Assembly: GCF_014218705.1 (NCBI RefSeq)
Contig: NZ_JABBJF010000042.1
Coordinates: 1 to 33,774 of the forward strand
Length of the DNA: 33,774 nucleotides
DNA from: Kluyvera sichuanensis
GTDB taxonomy: Bacteria > Pseudomonadota > Gammaproteobacteria > Enterobacterales > Enterobacteriaceae
Direction: 5' to 3'
Shown here: positions 18,430 through 25,615 of the stretch, in pieces
How the letters are laid out: every line of letters begins with the position of its first letter
How positions within the stretch are numbered: position 1 is the stretch's first letter
The notes under the pieces: model-generated
Told to the model about the DNA's origin: nothing
What the model saw: the letters and a program-made list of their open reading frames with translations, nothing else
Databases searched by the model: none
Program-made: the position numbers and the translations under genes

Positions 18430-19440
18430 TTATCCTTTTGCTGCAGAGCGCGTGGGATTGAGAATGCGCGTGTTCAGCCAGATAGCCAGCAGGATGATGG
18501 TGCCGGTCGCTATTTGGGTGTAGAACGGTGAAATATGCGACAGGATCAGTCCGTTCTGAATGACCGCAATCGACAGCGCGCCGAGTAACGTGCCAATAAT
18601 GGTACCGAAGCCACCAAACAGGCTGGTGCTGCCGAGTACCACTGCGGCAATCACCTGCAGTTCGAAGCCTTCGCCCTGGTTGGAAGATCCGCTGCCGAGG
18701 CGTGCGGTAATAATCATTCCGGCCAGCGCGGCGGCCATTCCGCTGATGATGTACACCTTCATGGTCACGGCTTTCGTGTTAATACCGCTGCGTCGTGCGC
18801 CCTCTGCGTTAGCACCGATGGCGGTAACGTAGCGGCCAAAACGCATATGATTCAGGACGATATGTCCGATAACCAGAATCATAATACCGATAACCGCTGG
18901 CATCGGGATGCCCACAACCCAGGCGCGGCCTATAAAGGTAAACAGGCTGTCCGCCGGGACGGGAATGGAGTAGCCCTGAGTCACCAACAGCGCGATGCCG
19001 CGAACTACGGCCAGAGTGGCAAGGGTGACGATAAACGCCGGTATCCCTTCATAGGCAATAAAGAACCCGTTGATGGCACCAACCAGACCGCCGAGCAGCA
19101 CACCGCCGAGCAGGACAACCGGCCACGGCAGTCCCCAGTTATTCAGCGCGATAGCGGAAAGCGCGCCAACCAGCGCCAGAGTGGAGCCTACCGACAGGTC
19201 TATGCCACCGGTGGTAATTACCAGCGTCATTGCGGTTGCCACGATCAGCAGTGGGGCGCTCTGACGAATAATATTCAACCAGTTGGTACCGGTGAGGAAG
19301 TTACTGGTGATCAGCGAAAACACTACGCAGCAGAAAACAAAAAACAGCGCGATGCTGACGACGCCAGAGTGGTTGTGCAGCAGGCGGCGCGGCAGCGAAT
19401 GCTGGATCATGCGAGAGCTGCTTAAGTTCATGATACTCAT
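18430..19440 (-). CDS. RbsC-type ABC sugar permease
   Basis: A 336-aa inner-membrane permease of the ribose/xylose (BPD_transp_2) family, with about eight to ten hydrophobic segments. Diagnostic stretches are TTGGIDLSVGSTLALVGA, VNGFF-like GAINGFFIAYEGIPAFIVTLA, and the EAA-like loop TAIGANAEGARRSGINT. The start at 19440 follows a GAGG ribosome-binding site, 9 bp after the ATPase stop. It should work with the upstream ATPase and the divergent binding protein at 21944. Confidence 0.93.
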   Translation of the reverse strand: MSIMNLSSSRMIQHSLPRRLLHNHSGVVSIALFFVFCCVVFSLITSNFLTGTNWLNIIRQSAPLLIVATAMTLVITTGGIDLSVGSTLALVGALSAIALNNWGLPWPVVLLGGVLLGGLVGAINGFFIAYEGIPAFIVTLATLAVVRGIALLVTQGYSIPVPADSLFTFIGRAWVVGIPMPAVIGIMILVIGHIVLNHMRFGRYVTAIGANAEGARRSGINTKAVTMKVYIISGMAAALAGMIITARLGSGSSNQGEGFELQVIAAVVLGSTSLFGGFGTIIGTLLGALSIAVIQNGLILSHISPFYTQIATGTIILLAIWLNTRILNPTRSAAKG

Positions 19441-19449
19441 CCTGTTACC

Positions 19450-20232
19450 TCAATGTGCGGCCGCAGAGCGGGCGGTGAACTTTTCGCCCACAATCAGATT
19501 AACGATATCGCTTAGGCTGGTGTCAGCGACGCGCCGGTCGGCAACGTTGGTGCCTTCATACATGACCATGATGCGGTCACAGACCAGGAACAGGTCTTGC
19601 AAGCGGTGAGTTATCAGAATCACGCTCACGCCGCGAGCGGAAACGCGGCGGATGAGTTCCAGAACCGCTTCAACTTCCGCGACGGCAAGCGCAGCGGTGG
19701 GTTCATCCATAATCAGCACTTTCGGGTCAAAGGCCGCCGCGCGAGCGATGGCAATGGCCTGCCGTTGACCACCGGAGAGGTTCCTGACCAGCAGACGGGT
19801 ATCGGGAATAGAAATGCCGAGCCCTTTGAGCATCTCACGGGCATCGGCGTGCATTCTGGCCTCGTCGAGAAAAGGGATACCGAGAACGGATTTCATCGGC
19901 TCGCGGCCCATAAACAGATTGCCTGCGACGTCAACCGTGTCGCATAGCGACAGATCCTGATACACCATCTCGATATGACAGCGGCGAGAATCCGCCGGAT
20001 TGGTAAACTGGTGCTGTTCGCCGTCGATACGAATTGTGCCGCTGGAAGGGATTACCGCGCCAGATAACACTTTAGTCAGGGTAGATTTCCCCGCGCCGTT
20101 ATCGCCCACCAAACCCAGTACTTCACCAGGTGCCAGCTCCAGGTTGACGCCGCGCAATGAACGTATCGACCCGTAGGTCTTGGTGATATTAATCATCTCC
20201 ACCCTTGGCGGGGTAGTGTGTGGCTGCTGCAT
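19450..20232 (-). CDS. Single-domain sugar ABC transporter ATPase
   Basis: An ATP-binding subunit of a ribose/fructose-type importer. Using the start at 20232 (preceded by GGGAG; the frame is open to 20292) the protein is 260 aa, with Walker A GDNGAGKST (43-51), Q-loop YQD (91-93), signature LSGGQ (152-156), Walker B VLIMDEP (172-178) and the H-loop in LITHR. Classical RbsA carries two fused nucleotide-binding domains (about 500 aa). This one has only one, like FrcA, so it should act as a homodimer. It is the first gene of the leftward operon, and the two operators lie just upstream. Confidence 0.92.
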   Translation of the reverse strand: MQQPHTTPPRVEMINITKTYGSIRSLRGVNLELAPGEVLGLVGDNGAGKSTLTKVLSGAVIPSSGTIRIDGEQHQFTNPADSRRCHIEMVYQDLSLCDTVDVAGNLFMGREPMKSVLGIPFLDEARMHADAREMLKGLGISIPDTRLLVRNLSGGQRQAIAIARAAAFDPKVLIMDEPTAALAVAEVEAVLELIRRVSARGVSVILITHRLQDLFLVCDRIMVMYEGTNVADRRVADTSLSDIVNLIVGEKFTARSAAAH

Positions 20233-20312
20233 CTGATAACTCCCATTGCTATTGCCGGGAAAATGTTCGCCATCCTGCGCGAGATACGTCATTCAGCACG
20301 GTTTACAATCTA

Positions 20313-20326
20313 GTAAACCGGTTTAC
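20313..20326. promoter_or_regulatory. LacI-type operator, proximal
   Basis: GTAAACCGGTTTAC is a perfect 14-bp palindrome with the central CG expected of LacI/GalR-family operators. It is 81 bp upstream of the ATPase start and identical to the copy at 20485-20498. The LacI-family gene next door is the likely binder. Confidence 0.85.
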
Positions 20327-20484
20327 CTGATGAATGAAGCACTCACAAGCACAGTCAGGCCAACGCTATTTAAGATATTTATTCGCCAGTAAGAACATTG
20401 CAGCATCCGTGCCAGGGCAGAAACAACACAGCAGCCCTGTGATCTAACGTTATGTAATAAATAGATTTTATTTATTACCCTACG

Positions 20485-20498
20485 GTAAACCGGTTTAC
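20485..20498. promoter_or_regulatory. LacI-type operator, distal
   Basis: A second exact GTAAACCGGTTTAC, 172 bp centre to centre from the proximal copy and 78 bp after the LacI gene stop. Two identical operators at this distance suggest looping repression of the promoter of the ATPase-permease operon, which must lie in the 343-bp gap 20233-20575. Confidence 0.85.
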
Positions 20499-20575
20499 TG
20501 ATTATAGTGAAGGTTTTTTGAGTTGATCGTTTTTTGCGCCAAAACTGGGCGCTTTTGCGCCATTTTGGGACGAGC

Positions 20576-21598
20576 TTAACAAATCTTGATCGAATCGCGG
20601 CCGACCCATTCAACCGGCAGACGGGTTTCCGCAGGGATATCTTTCTCGTTGTTGAGCAGGCGCAGCATGATGCTCACCGCCGTATGGCCCAGCTCCCGGG
20701 CGGGCTGGCGGATAGTTGAGATGCGGGGTTGGGTGAAATCGGCATAGTTGGCATCATCGAAACCGACTAGCGACAGTGCTGCCGGTGCCTGCAGCCCGCT
20801 GGCACGTAACCCGTCGAGCAGGCCCAGCACCAGATAGTCACTCGCAGCAAAGACAGCGGTAGGGCGGGTCGGCTGGCTAAACAGGTGGTGCAGCGCCTGC
20901 TGGCCGAATTCTCGCCGATAGTCGCCATACATGATCCACTCAGGTGGCCAGCTCAGACCTGCTTGCTCCATCGCGGTGCAGAATCCCTGATAACGCTCGC
21001 GGACGCTCATCAGTTTGTCTGGCCCACCAACGAAGGCGATATGTCGATGCCCGGCAGCGATCAGCTTTTCAGTGGCAATTCGCCCGCCCTGTACGTTATC
21101 AGCAAAGACTTTCGGTACCTTGCTGCCAGGAATATCTTCATCCAGCAATACGATGCGTTCATGGAGCTGAATTTCTTTACGCAACAGACCGTTATCCGGT
21201 CGGTTAGTGGTGAACAATAGACCATCAACCTGGCAGGTATCCAGCCAGCGAATAAACTGACACTCTTTATCAGGATTGTTGCGGGTGATGCACAGTACCA
21301 GGCTGTAACCGCTGGCAGAAGCGGCCTCCTCGGCAGCATCGGCCAGTTCAGCGAAGAAGGGGTTGGTGATATCAGGTAACACCAGCCCAAGCGTTTCGCT
21401 TCCCCCTTTGCTCAGGCGGCGTGCGAGGCTGTTGCCGCGATAGTCCAGTTCGTGGATAGCCGTTTCAATACGATCGATAGTGTCCTGCGGCAGCACAATG
21501 CTGTTGTTCATATAGCGTGACAACGTCGCTTTAGATAGCCCTGCCAGCTTTGCCACATCGGATAGCAATACGCGTTTTATACTCATTTGCTGCGCCAT
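20576..21598 (-). CDS. LacI/GalR-family transcriptional regulator
   Basis: A 340-aa regulator with the LacI N-terminal helix-turn-helix (LSDVAKLAGLSKATLSRYMNN, about residues 13-33), hinge helix (NSLARRLSKGGSETLGLVLP) and a periplasmic-binding-protein-like effector domain. The product resembles GntR/IdnR-type LacI regulators in general pattern, but I do not recognise a named orthologue. It lies between the divergent binding protein and the transport operon and probably represses both until the imported compound or a phosphorylated derivative binds. The first or second Met (21598 or 21586) may be the start. Confidence 0.92.
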   Translation of the reverse strand: MAQQMSIKRVLLSDVAKLAGLSKATLSRYMNNSIVLPQDTIDRIETAIHELDYRGNSLARRLSKGGSETLGLVLPDITNPFFAELADAAEEAASASGYSLVLCITRNNPDKECQFIRWLDTCQVDGLLFTTNRPDNGLLRKEIQLHERIVLLDEDIPGSKVPKVFADNVQGGRIATEKLIAAGHRHIAFVGGPDKLMSVRERYQGFCTAMEQAGLSWPPEWIMYGDYRREFGQQALHHLFSQPTRPTAVFAASDYLVLGLLDGLRASGLQAPAALSLVGFDDANYADFTQPRISTIRQPARELGHTAVSIMLRLLNNEKDIPAETRLPVEWVGRDSIKIC

Positions 21599-21943
21599 TT
21601 CTGCCAGAATCGGCTATCTGTAACATAGTTAAGCGCCGTGGATACAGCAATTTCTTGGGTAACCATGAGGTGGAAATTAATGCTTGACAAATTTTAATCG
21701 GCAGAGAATTGTATAGGCAGTTTACCGCATCATCCGGGAAGTCATTCCCAAACCAGCTTTAGACGTTCCAGTCGCGCACCGAAACGGACCGGTTGCCGGA
21801 ATGTTGTAAAGCGGGATCCAGCCGAACAGTTTTCGATGGTTCTGGCTACAAACTCGATATTTGCCCGCCAAAACATAACCCTTCTGCGTTCGTATGCAAC
21901 GCGGAACTCTGCTGGCTATCAACTATTCCCGACGAGGATACTG
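21599..21943 (+). promoter_or_regulatory. Gap between regulator and binding protein genes, with promoter-like sequence
   Basis: This 345-bp gap has no supported gene. TTGACA at 21684-21689 is a consensus -35, followed after 18-19 bp by a weak -10-like ATTGTA/TTGTAT, pointing towards the binding-protein gene and leaving a leader of over 200 nt. A half-operator-like GTTTAC at 21720-21725 lies just after it; no full copy of the 14-bp palindrome is present. Confidence 0.45.
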
Positions 21944-22897
21944 ATGATGTTATTTAACACCGGAAAACTGCGTTTTATTGCTATAGCAACGACGATGCTG
22001 GCATCAGTGAGTTTTATTTCTGCAGCCAATGCTGAAAGTCCCACTTATGCGTTGGTGCAGATCAATCAGCAGGCTCTGTTCTTTAATCTGATGAATAAAG
22101 GCGCGCAGGATGCAGCAAAAGCGAGTGGCAAGAATCTAGTCATTTTCAACTCTAATGATAATCCCGTTGCGCAAAATGATGCGATTGAAAACTATATTCA
22201 GCAAGGCGTTAAAGGGATTCTGGTTGCCGCTATTGACGTTAACGGAATTATGCCAGCGGTCAAAGAAGCGGCGGCGGCGAACATTCCTGTCATTGCTATT
22301 GATGCCGTATTACCTGCCGGGCCTCAGGCTGCTCAAGTCGGCGTCGATAATATTGAAGGGGGGCGAATTATTGGTAAATACTTCGTCGACTATGTGCAAA
22401 AAGAGATGGGTGGCCAGGCACGTCTGGGGATCGTTGGAGCGTTAAATTCAGCTATTCAAAACCAGCGGCAGAAAGGCTTTGAAGAGGCGCTGAAAAGTAA
22501 TCCTAAAATTACGGTTGCGAACGTTGTTGACGGACAAAACGTGCAGGATAAAGCGATGACCGCAGCGGAGAACCTGATTACCGGCAACCCCGATCTGACG
22601 GCGATATATGCAACCGGTGAACCGGCTTTACTGGGCGCTATTGCTGCTGTGGAAAATCAGGGACGCCAGAAGGACATTAAAGTCTTTGGTTGGGATCTGA
22701 CGGCGAAGGCGATTTCGGGTATTGATAGTGGCTACGTTACCGCCGTGCTGCAGCAGGATCCTGAAAAAATGGGGGCGGAAGCCCTGAATGCGCTCAACAG
22801 CATCACGTCGGGTAAAACCGTGCCGAAAACCATTCTGGTTCCGGCCACGGTGGTGACCAAAGCGAACGTTGACACTTACCGTTCGCTGTTTAAGTAG
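21944..22897 (+). CDS. Periplasmic sugar-binding protein (RbsB type)
   Basis: The product is a 317-aa type I periplasmic binding protein from the ATG at 21944 (GAGGA site 5-6 nt upstream; the frame opens earlier at 21836 without a signal-like N-terminus). Residues 1-30 form a Sec signal peptide ending AANA. The mature part has the ribose-type features NDNPVAQNDAIENYIQQGVKG, later IPVIAIDAVLP, and TAIYATGEPALLGAIAA. It should deliver ligand to the permease at 18430 and the ATPase at 19450, from which it is separated by the regulator and opposite orientation. The ligand is not determinable here. The stop is 5 bp from the convergent kinase gene stop. Confidence 0.92.
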   Translation: MMLFNTGKLRFIAIATTMLASVSFISAANAESPTYALVQINQQALFFNLMNKGAQDAAKASGKNLVIFNSNDNPVAQNDAIENYIQQGVKGILVAAIDVNGIMPAVKEAAAANIPVIAIDAVLPAGPQAAQVGVDNIEGGRIIGKYFVDYVQKEMGGQARLGIVGALNSAIQNQRQKGFEEALKSNPKITVANVVDGQNVQDKAMTAAENLITGNPDLTAIYATGEPALLGAIAAVENQGRQKDIKVFGWDLTAKAISGIDSGYVTAVLQQDPEKMGAEALNALNSITSGKTVPKTILVPATVVTKANVDTYRSLFK

Positions 22898-22901
22898 GTT
22901 G

Positions 22902-23771
22902 CTACTTGCCGCCCTTTGCGAGCAGGGCGGCAAGTTCATGGTTGTCTGGAAATGCGCTATAGGTGCCTCGACGGCTAACGGTAATCGCGGCAGCAAGGCT
23001 GGCGTGGGTAAGCGCCAGGGTATCAGGTTCTACCCCACGCCGCAGCGAGGACGCGAGCATGACGGCAAGGAAAGTGTCTCCTGCGCCGGTAGTATCAAGC
23101 GCCTCGGCGCGGACGGCGGGACAGAACTGGCGCTGGCCGTCCCGAACCAACCAGGCCCCAGCGGCGCCCTGGGTAATGATTAAGGTTTTCACGCCATCAG
23201 GCTGTAACCGTTCGGCCTCTGATTCGTTGACTACGGCGATATCGATCAGTGGCCACAGATGGCAAAAATTAGGATTAACCGGTGAGGGGTTGAATACCGT
23301 CGTCATACCGCGTGTTTTGGCAAACTGGAACAGGGAGCGAGTTTTATCCAGAGAAAAATTACCCTGTTGTAGCAAAATATCACCGACTGCGGCGTCAGCC
23401 ATGTGCGAGATAATATCATCGATGCCAAATGTATCGGCGGCAGCGGTGGTAGTAATAATGGCATTATCACCATCATCACTATTTAAAATAATTGAGGTGT
23501 CACTATGTTGATTGACATGAAAATCGGGTAGCAGCGATAACGTCTCCCCTTTTATTTGCTGACGGATCCAGATTCCGTTGCTGTCACTTCCCGTGGCGGC
23601 AATTAAACGCGTGTCTATTCCGCAACGGGATAATATGATCGCCTGATTCGCGCCTTTACCGCCGATATCCTGCGAGACTTTAATTCCATGAATTGATGAG
23701 CCTTTTTTAGGTATGTCCGAAATGGACCAGGTTTCATCTACAGTAATATTACCAGTAACGTAAACACGCAT
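22902..23771 (-). CDS. PfkB/ribokinase-family kinase
   Basis: A 289-aa cytoplasmic kinase of the ribokinase superfamily. Substrate-binding signature GGKGANQA (residues 37-44) and catalytic/anion-hole signature DTTGAGDTF (226-234, base Asp232) are intact. The N-terminal MRVYVTGNITVDETW is typical of sugar and nucleoside kinases. It probably phosphorylates the imported compound or a hydrolysis product. An AAGGA site precedes the ATG. Its start is only 26 bp from that of the divergent BtpA gene, so its promoter must lie within the other gene's coding sequence. Confidence 0.9.
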   Translation of the reverse strand: MRVYVTGNITVDETWSISDIPKKGSSIHGIKVSQDIGGKGANQAIILSRCGIDTRLIAATGSDSNGIWIRQQIKGETLSLLPDFHVNQHSDTSIILNSDDGDNAIITTTAAADTFGIDDIISHMADAAVGDILLQQGNFSLDKTRSLFQFAKTRGMTTVFNPSPVNPNFCHLWPLIDIAVVNESEAERLQPDGVKTLIITQGAAGAWLVRDGQRQFCPAVRAEALDTTGAGDTFLAVMLASSLRRGVEPDTLALTHASLAAAITVSRRGTYSAFPDNHELAALLAKGGK

Positions 23772-23797
23772 AGTGTTTCCTTAATAGGATGGATAAG

Positions 23798-24643
23798 ATG
23801 GTTGCTATCTCAGCAGAAAAAACGAATGCAATACAAGCTATTTTTTCACGTAAGAAAGCAGTTATTGGTGTCATTCATTGCGATCCTTTCCCTGGAACAC
23901 CTAAATATCAAGGGAAATCAGTTGGCAATATTATTGAGCGTGCGCTTCGTGATGCGGAAAATTATATTGCAGGCGGTGTTCATGGTTTGATTGTTGAAAA
24001 CCATGGCGATATTCCTTTTTCCAAACCAGAAGATATCGGTCATGAAACATCGGCACTGATGGCGGTCATTACCGAGAAAGTTCGCGAACGCTTTGGGGTA
24101 CCGCTAGGTATTAACGTATTGGCTAATGCCGCGATCCCGGCGCTAGCAACTGCATTGGCGGGCGGGGCTGATTTCGTTCGCGTAAACCAGTGGGCTAACG
24201 CCTATATTGCCAATGAAGGGTTTATTGAAGGGGCGGCGGCTAAAGCGCTGCGCTACCGTAGTATGCTGCGCGCTGAACATATCCGTGTTTTTGCCGATAG
24301 CCACGTCAAACATGGTAGCCATGCCATCGTTGCCGATCGTTCGATTCAGGAACTGACTCGCGATGTCGATTTTTTTGAAGCCGATGCCGTGATCGCCACC
24401 GGTCAACGCACGGGTGATAGCGCTACGATGGAAGAAATTGATGAAATTCGCGCAGCGACAGAGTTACCGTTGCTGGTCGGTTCTGGAGTAACGCCGGCTA
24501 ACGTTTGTCAGATTCTGGGGCGTACTCAGGGGGTGATTGTTGCCAGTACGATGAAAGTGGACGGTGTCTGGTGGAACGATGTTGATTTGGCTCGGGTAAA
24601 ACATTTTATGTCTATCGCTCAGGCCGCGCTGGAGGAAGCATAA
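23798..24643 (+). CDS. BtpA/SgcQ-family TIM-barrel protein
   Basis: A 281-aa member of the BtpA (PF03437) family; the E. coli relative is SgcQ from a cryptic sugar-phosphate cluster, and the cyanobacterial one affects photosystem I. No biochemical activity is established that I know of. Conserved family pieces visible are GVIHCDPFPGTP, DGxxxEN-like GLIVENHGDIPFSK, PLGINVLAN, FVRVNQWANA and, at the C-terminus, VGSGVTPANV followed by VASTMKVDG, resembling a phosphate-binding barrel end. The ATG at 23798 has an AGGA site 8 nt upstream and is preferred over 23789. It overlaps the tenA-like gene by one base (TAATG). The first 60-odd codons are clearly more AT-rich than the rest of the island. Confidence 0.88.
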   Translation: MVAISAEKTNAIQAIFSRKKAVIGVIHCDPFPGTPKYQGKSVGNIIERALRDAENYIAGGVHGLIVENHGDIPFSKPEDIGHETSALMAVITEKVRERFGVPLGINVLANAAIPALATALAGGADFVRVNQWANAYIANEGFIEGAAAKALRYRSMLRAEHIRVFADSHVKHGSHAIVADRSIQELTRDVDFFEADAVIATGQRTGDSATMEEIDEIRAATELPLLVGSGVTPANVCQILGRTQGVIVASTMKVDGVWWNDVDLARVKHFMSIAQAALEEA

Positions 24644-25287
24644 TGGAACCGTTTACCGAGCGGCTGCTACGTGAGCATGAGCAGGCCTGGCAGGTCATGC
24701 AGCAGCATCGTTTTGTGGTAGATATTGAGCAGGATCGTCTGCCAACAACGGTGTTTAACCGCTACCTTGTCTTCGAGGGAAACTTTGTCGCCACGGCGAT
24801 TGCAATTTTTGCCCTGGGGATCAGCAAAGCGCCGGGTATTCAGCAGCAGCGTTGGCTGGTTGGTGTATTGAATGCGTTGGTTGATACGCAGATAGCCTGG
24901 TTTGAACGGGTATTAGCAGAACGCCGGATTAATCCTGCCGATTATCCGGACGATCTGCCCGGCGTGCGGCGTTTCCGTGATGGTATGTTGCGAACCGCTC
25001 AGCAAGGCAGCTATGAGCAGATTATTACCCTGATGTTCGGTGCGGAATGGATGTATTACGCCTGGTGTCGACGAGTGAATGAGCGCCATCAGAGCGATGC
25101 TGACGTTCGGCGCTGGGTAGAAATGCATGCGGAAGATGAGTTTTATCAGCAGGCGCTTTGGCTGAAGAATGAGTTGGATCGCTGTGCTGTAGCACTCAGT
25201 GAGAGCGAAAAGCAAACGCTGTCAGCGCTATATGGTGAAGTGCTGCAGTGGGAAATTGATTTCCATAGCGCGGCGTATGAGCCTTAG
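24643..25287 (+). CDS. TenA/THI-4/PqqC-family protein
   Basis: A 214-aa all-helical protein of the TenA family, which hydrolyses aminopyrimidine or thiamine-breakdown products, or acts as oxygenase-like enzymes. Helix 1 (FTERLLREHEQAWQVMQQHRFV) and the FNRYLVFEGNFVATAIAIFALGIS segment fit TenA. In canonical thiaminase II the nucleophile is a Cys in a PCYW-like context; the matching region here reads FGAEWMYYAWC (residues 132-142), with Ala/Glu in that place, suggesting the Cys-less TenA_E-type class. Translation is coupled to the BtpA gene. The substrate is open. Confidence 0.82.
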   Translation: MEPFTERLLREHEQAWQVMQQHRFVVDIEQDRLPTTVFNRYLVFEGNFVATAIAIFALGISKAPGIQQQRWLVGVLNALVDTQIAWFERVLAERRINPADYPDDLPGVRRFRDGMLRTAQQGSYEQIITLMFGAEWMYYAWCRRVNERHQSDADVRRWVEMHAEDEFYQQALWLKNELDRCAVALSESEKQTLSALYGEVLQWEIDFHSAAYEP

Positions 25288-25316
25288 AGCGATAAGTCGA
25301 TAATGAGAAAAAACGT

Positions 25317-25350
25317 CTGCCGGAGCCGGAATTTCTTCTGGTTTCGGCAG
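25317..25350. terminator. Hairpin after the TenA gene
   Basis: CTGCCGGAGCC (25317-25327) pairs with GGTTTCGGCAG (25340-25350), 11 bp including two G-U pairs, with a 12-nt loop. The plus strand lacks a T-tract, while the minus strand has TTTTTT three bases beyond. It lies 30 bp after the TenA stop; the rest of 25288-25479 holds nothing else that I recognise. Confidence 0.45.
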
Positions 25351-25479
25351 CGGTAGAGCCATTCAGTAAACTACTGCCATGCCGGCTGCACGCACTAGCC
25401 GTTTACTAAATTACCTAAAACTTCAGGGGGTTTGGTTTATCGCCCTGAAAGCCGCTTGCACCTTCGCTAGCTCTTGTTT

Positions 25480-25499
25480 TACTGTGTTTATATACAGTA
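25480..25499 (+). promoter_or_regulatory. Second LexA box, upstream of deleted umuD and umuC
   Basis: The core CTGT-GTTTATAT-ACAG (25482-25497) matches CTGT-N8-ACAG exactly and is flanked symmetrically by TA on both sides. It ends 19 nt before the mini-umuD ATG, exactly as in the complete umuD copy (15024 to 15044). Sequence around it otherwise differs from the first copy. Confidence 0.92.
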
Positions 25500-25518
25500 A
25501 TTTGAGCGGTGATAAATT

Positions 25519-25611
25519 ATGCATAATTCGAATAGGTCAATTCAGTTCAGCGGCGAAGCCTCGCTGGATATTTTTGGCGTCGTTACGCATAGCCTGAAGA
25601 CGGTTGGCTGA
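25519..25611 (+). pseudogene. umuD: Internally deleted umuD, 30 codons, in frame
   Basis: An ATG at 25519 opens a 30-codon frame. Its first five codons (MHNSN) are followed by 25 codons corresponding to residues 115-139 of UmuD ([20 protein letters not shown]... ending KTVG). The cleavage site, Ser60 and Lys97 are all missing, so it cannot be an active UmuD. Its LexA box keeps the normal distance, the frame is retained, and its stop overlaps the umuC start as TGATG, so it may act as a leader that couples translation to umuC. Confidence 0.85.
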
Positions 25612-25615
25612 TGTT
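25532..25615 (+). repeat. Island-flanking direct repeat, right copy
   Basis: This matches 15384-15467 at 76 of 84 positions. It contains the 3' end of the deleted umuD and the first bases of umuC. Most of the eight differences fall at third codon positions, and only three change an amino acid (P116S, D123A, I134S against the full copy), so both copies evolved as umuD coding sequence. Confidence 0.9.

Larger units (their letters stand above)
15468..25615. mobile_element. 10.1-kb catabolic island separating umuD from umuC
   Basis: The block carries ten complete genes with no SOS connection (M20 hydrolase, ThuA-like, phosphotriesterase-like, permease, ATPase, LacI regulator, binding protein, PfkB kinase, BtpA, TenA), then a LexA box and an internally deleted umuD. 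It is bounded by an 84-nt direct repeat of umuD 3' DNA. No integrase, transposase, tRNA or att core is visible, so homologous recombination at umuD is a more likely route than site-specific integration. Removal between repeats would leave an uninterrupted umuDC operon with the normal TGATG overlap. The boundary calls rest on the repeat; the history is inferred. Confidence 0.75.

Noticed and set aside
20323-20613. A 96-codon frame between the ATPase and LacI-family genes
   Set aside because: It overlaps both operators and the end of the regulator gene, with no recognisable product.
15468-25615. Island as a prophage, integron or anti-phage defence island
   Set aside because: No integrase, attC, toxin-antitoxin, restriction or phage structural gene is seen; all genes are transport or enzyme types.
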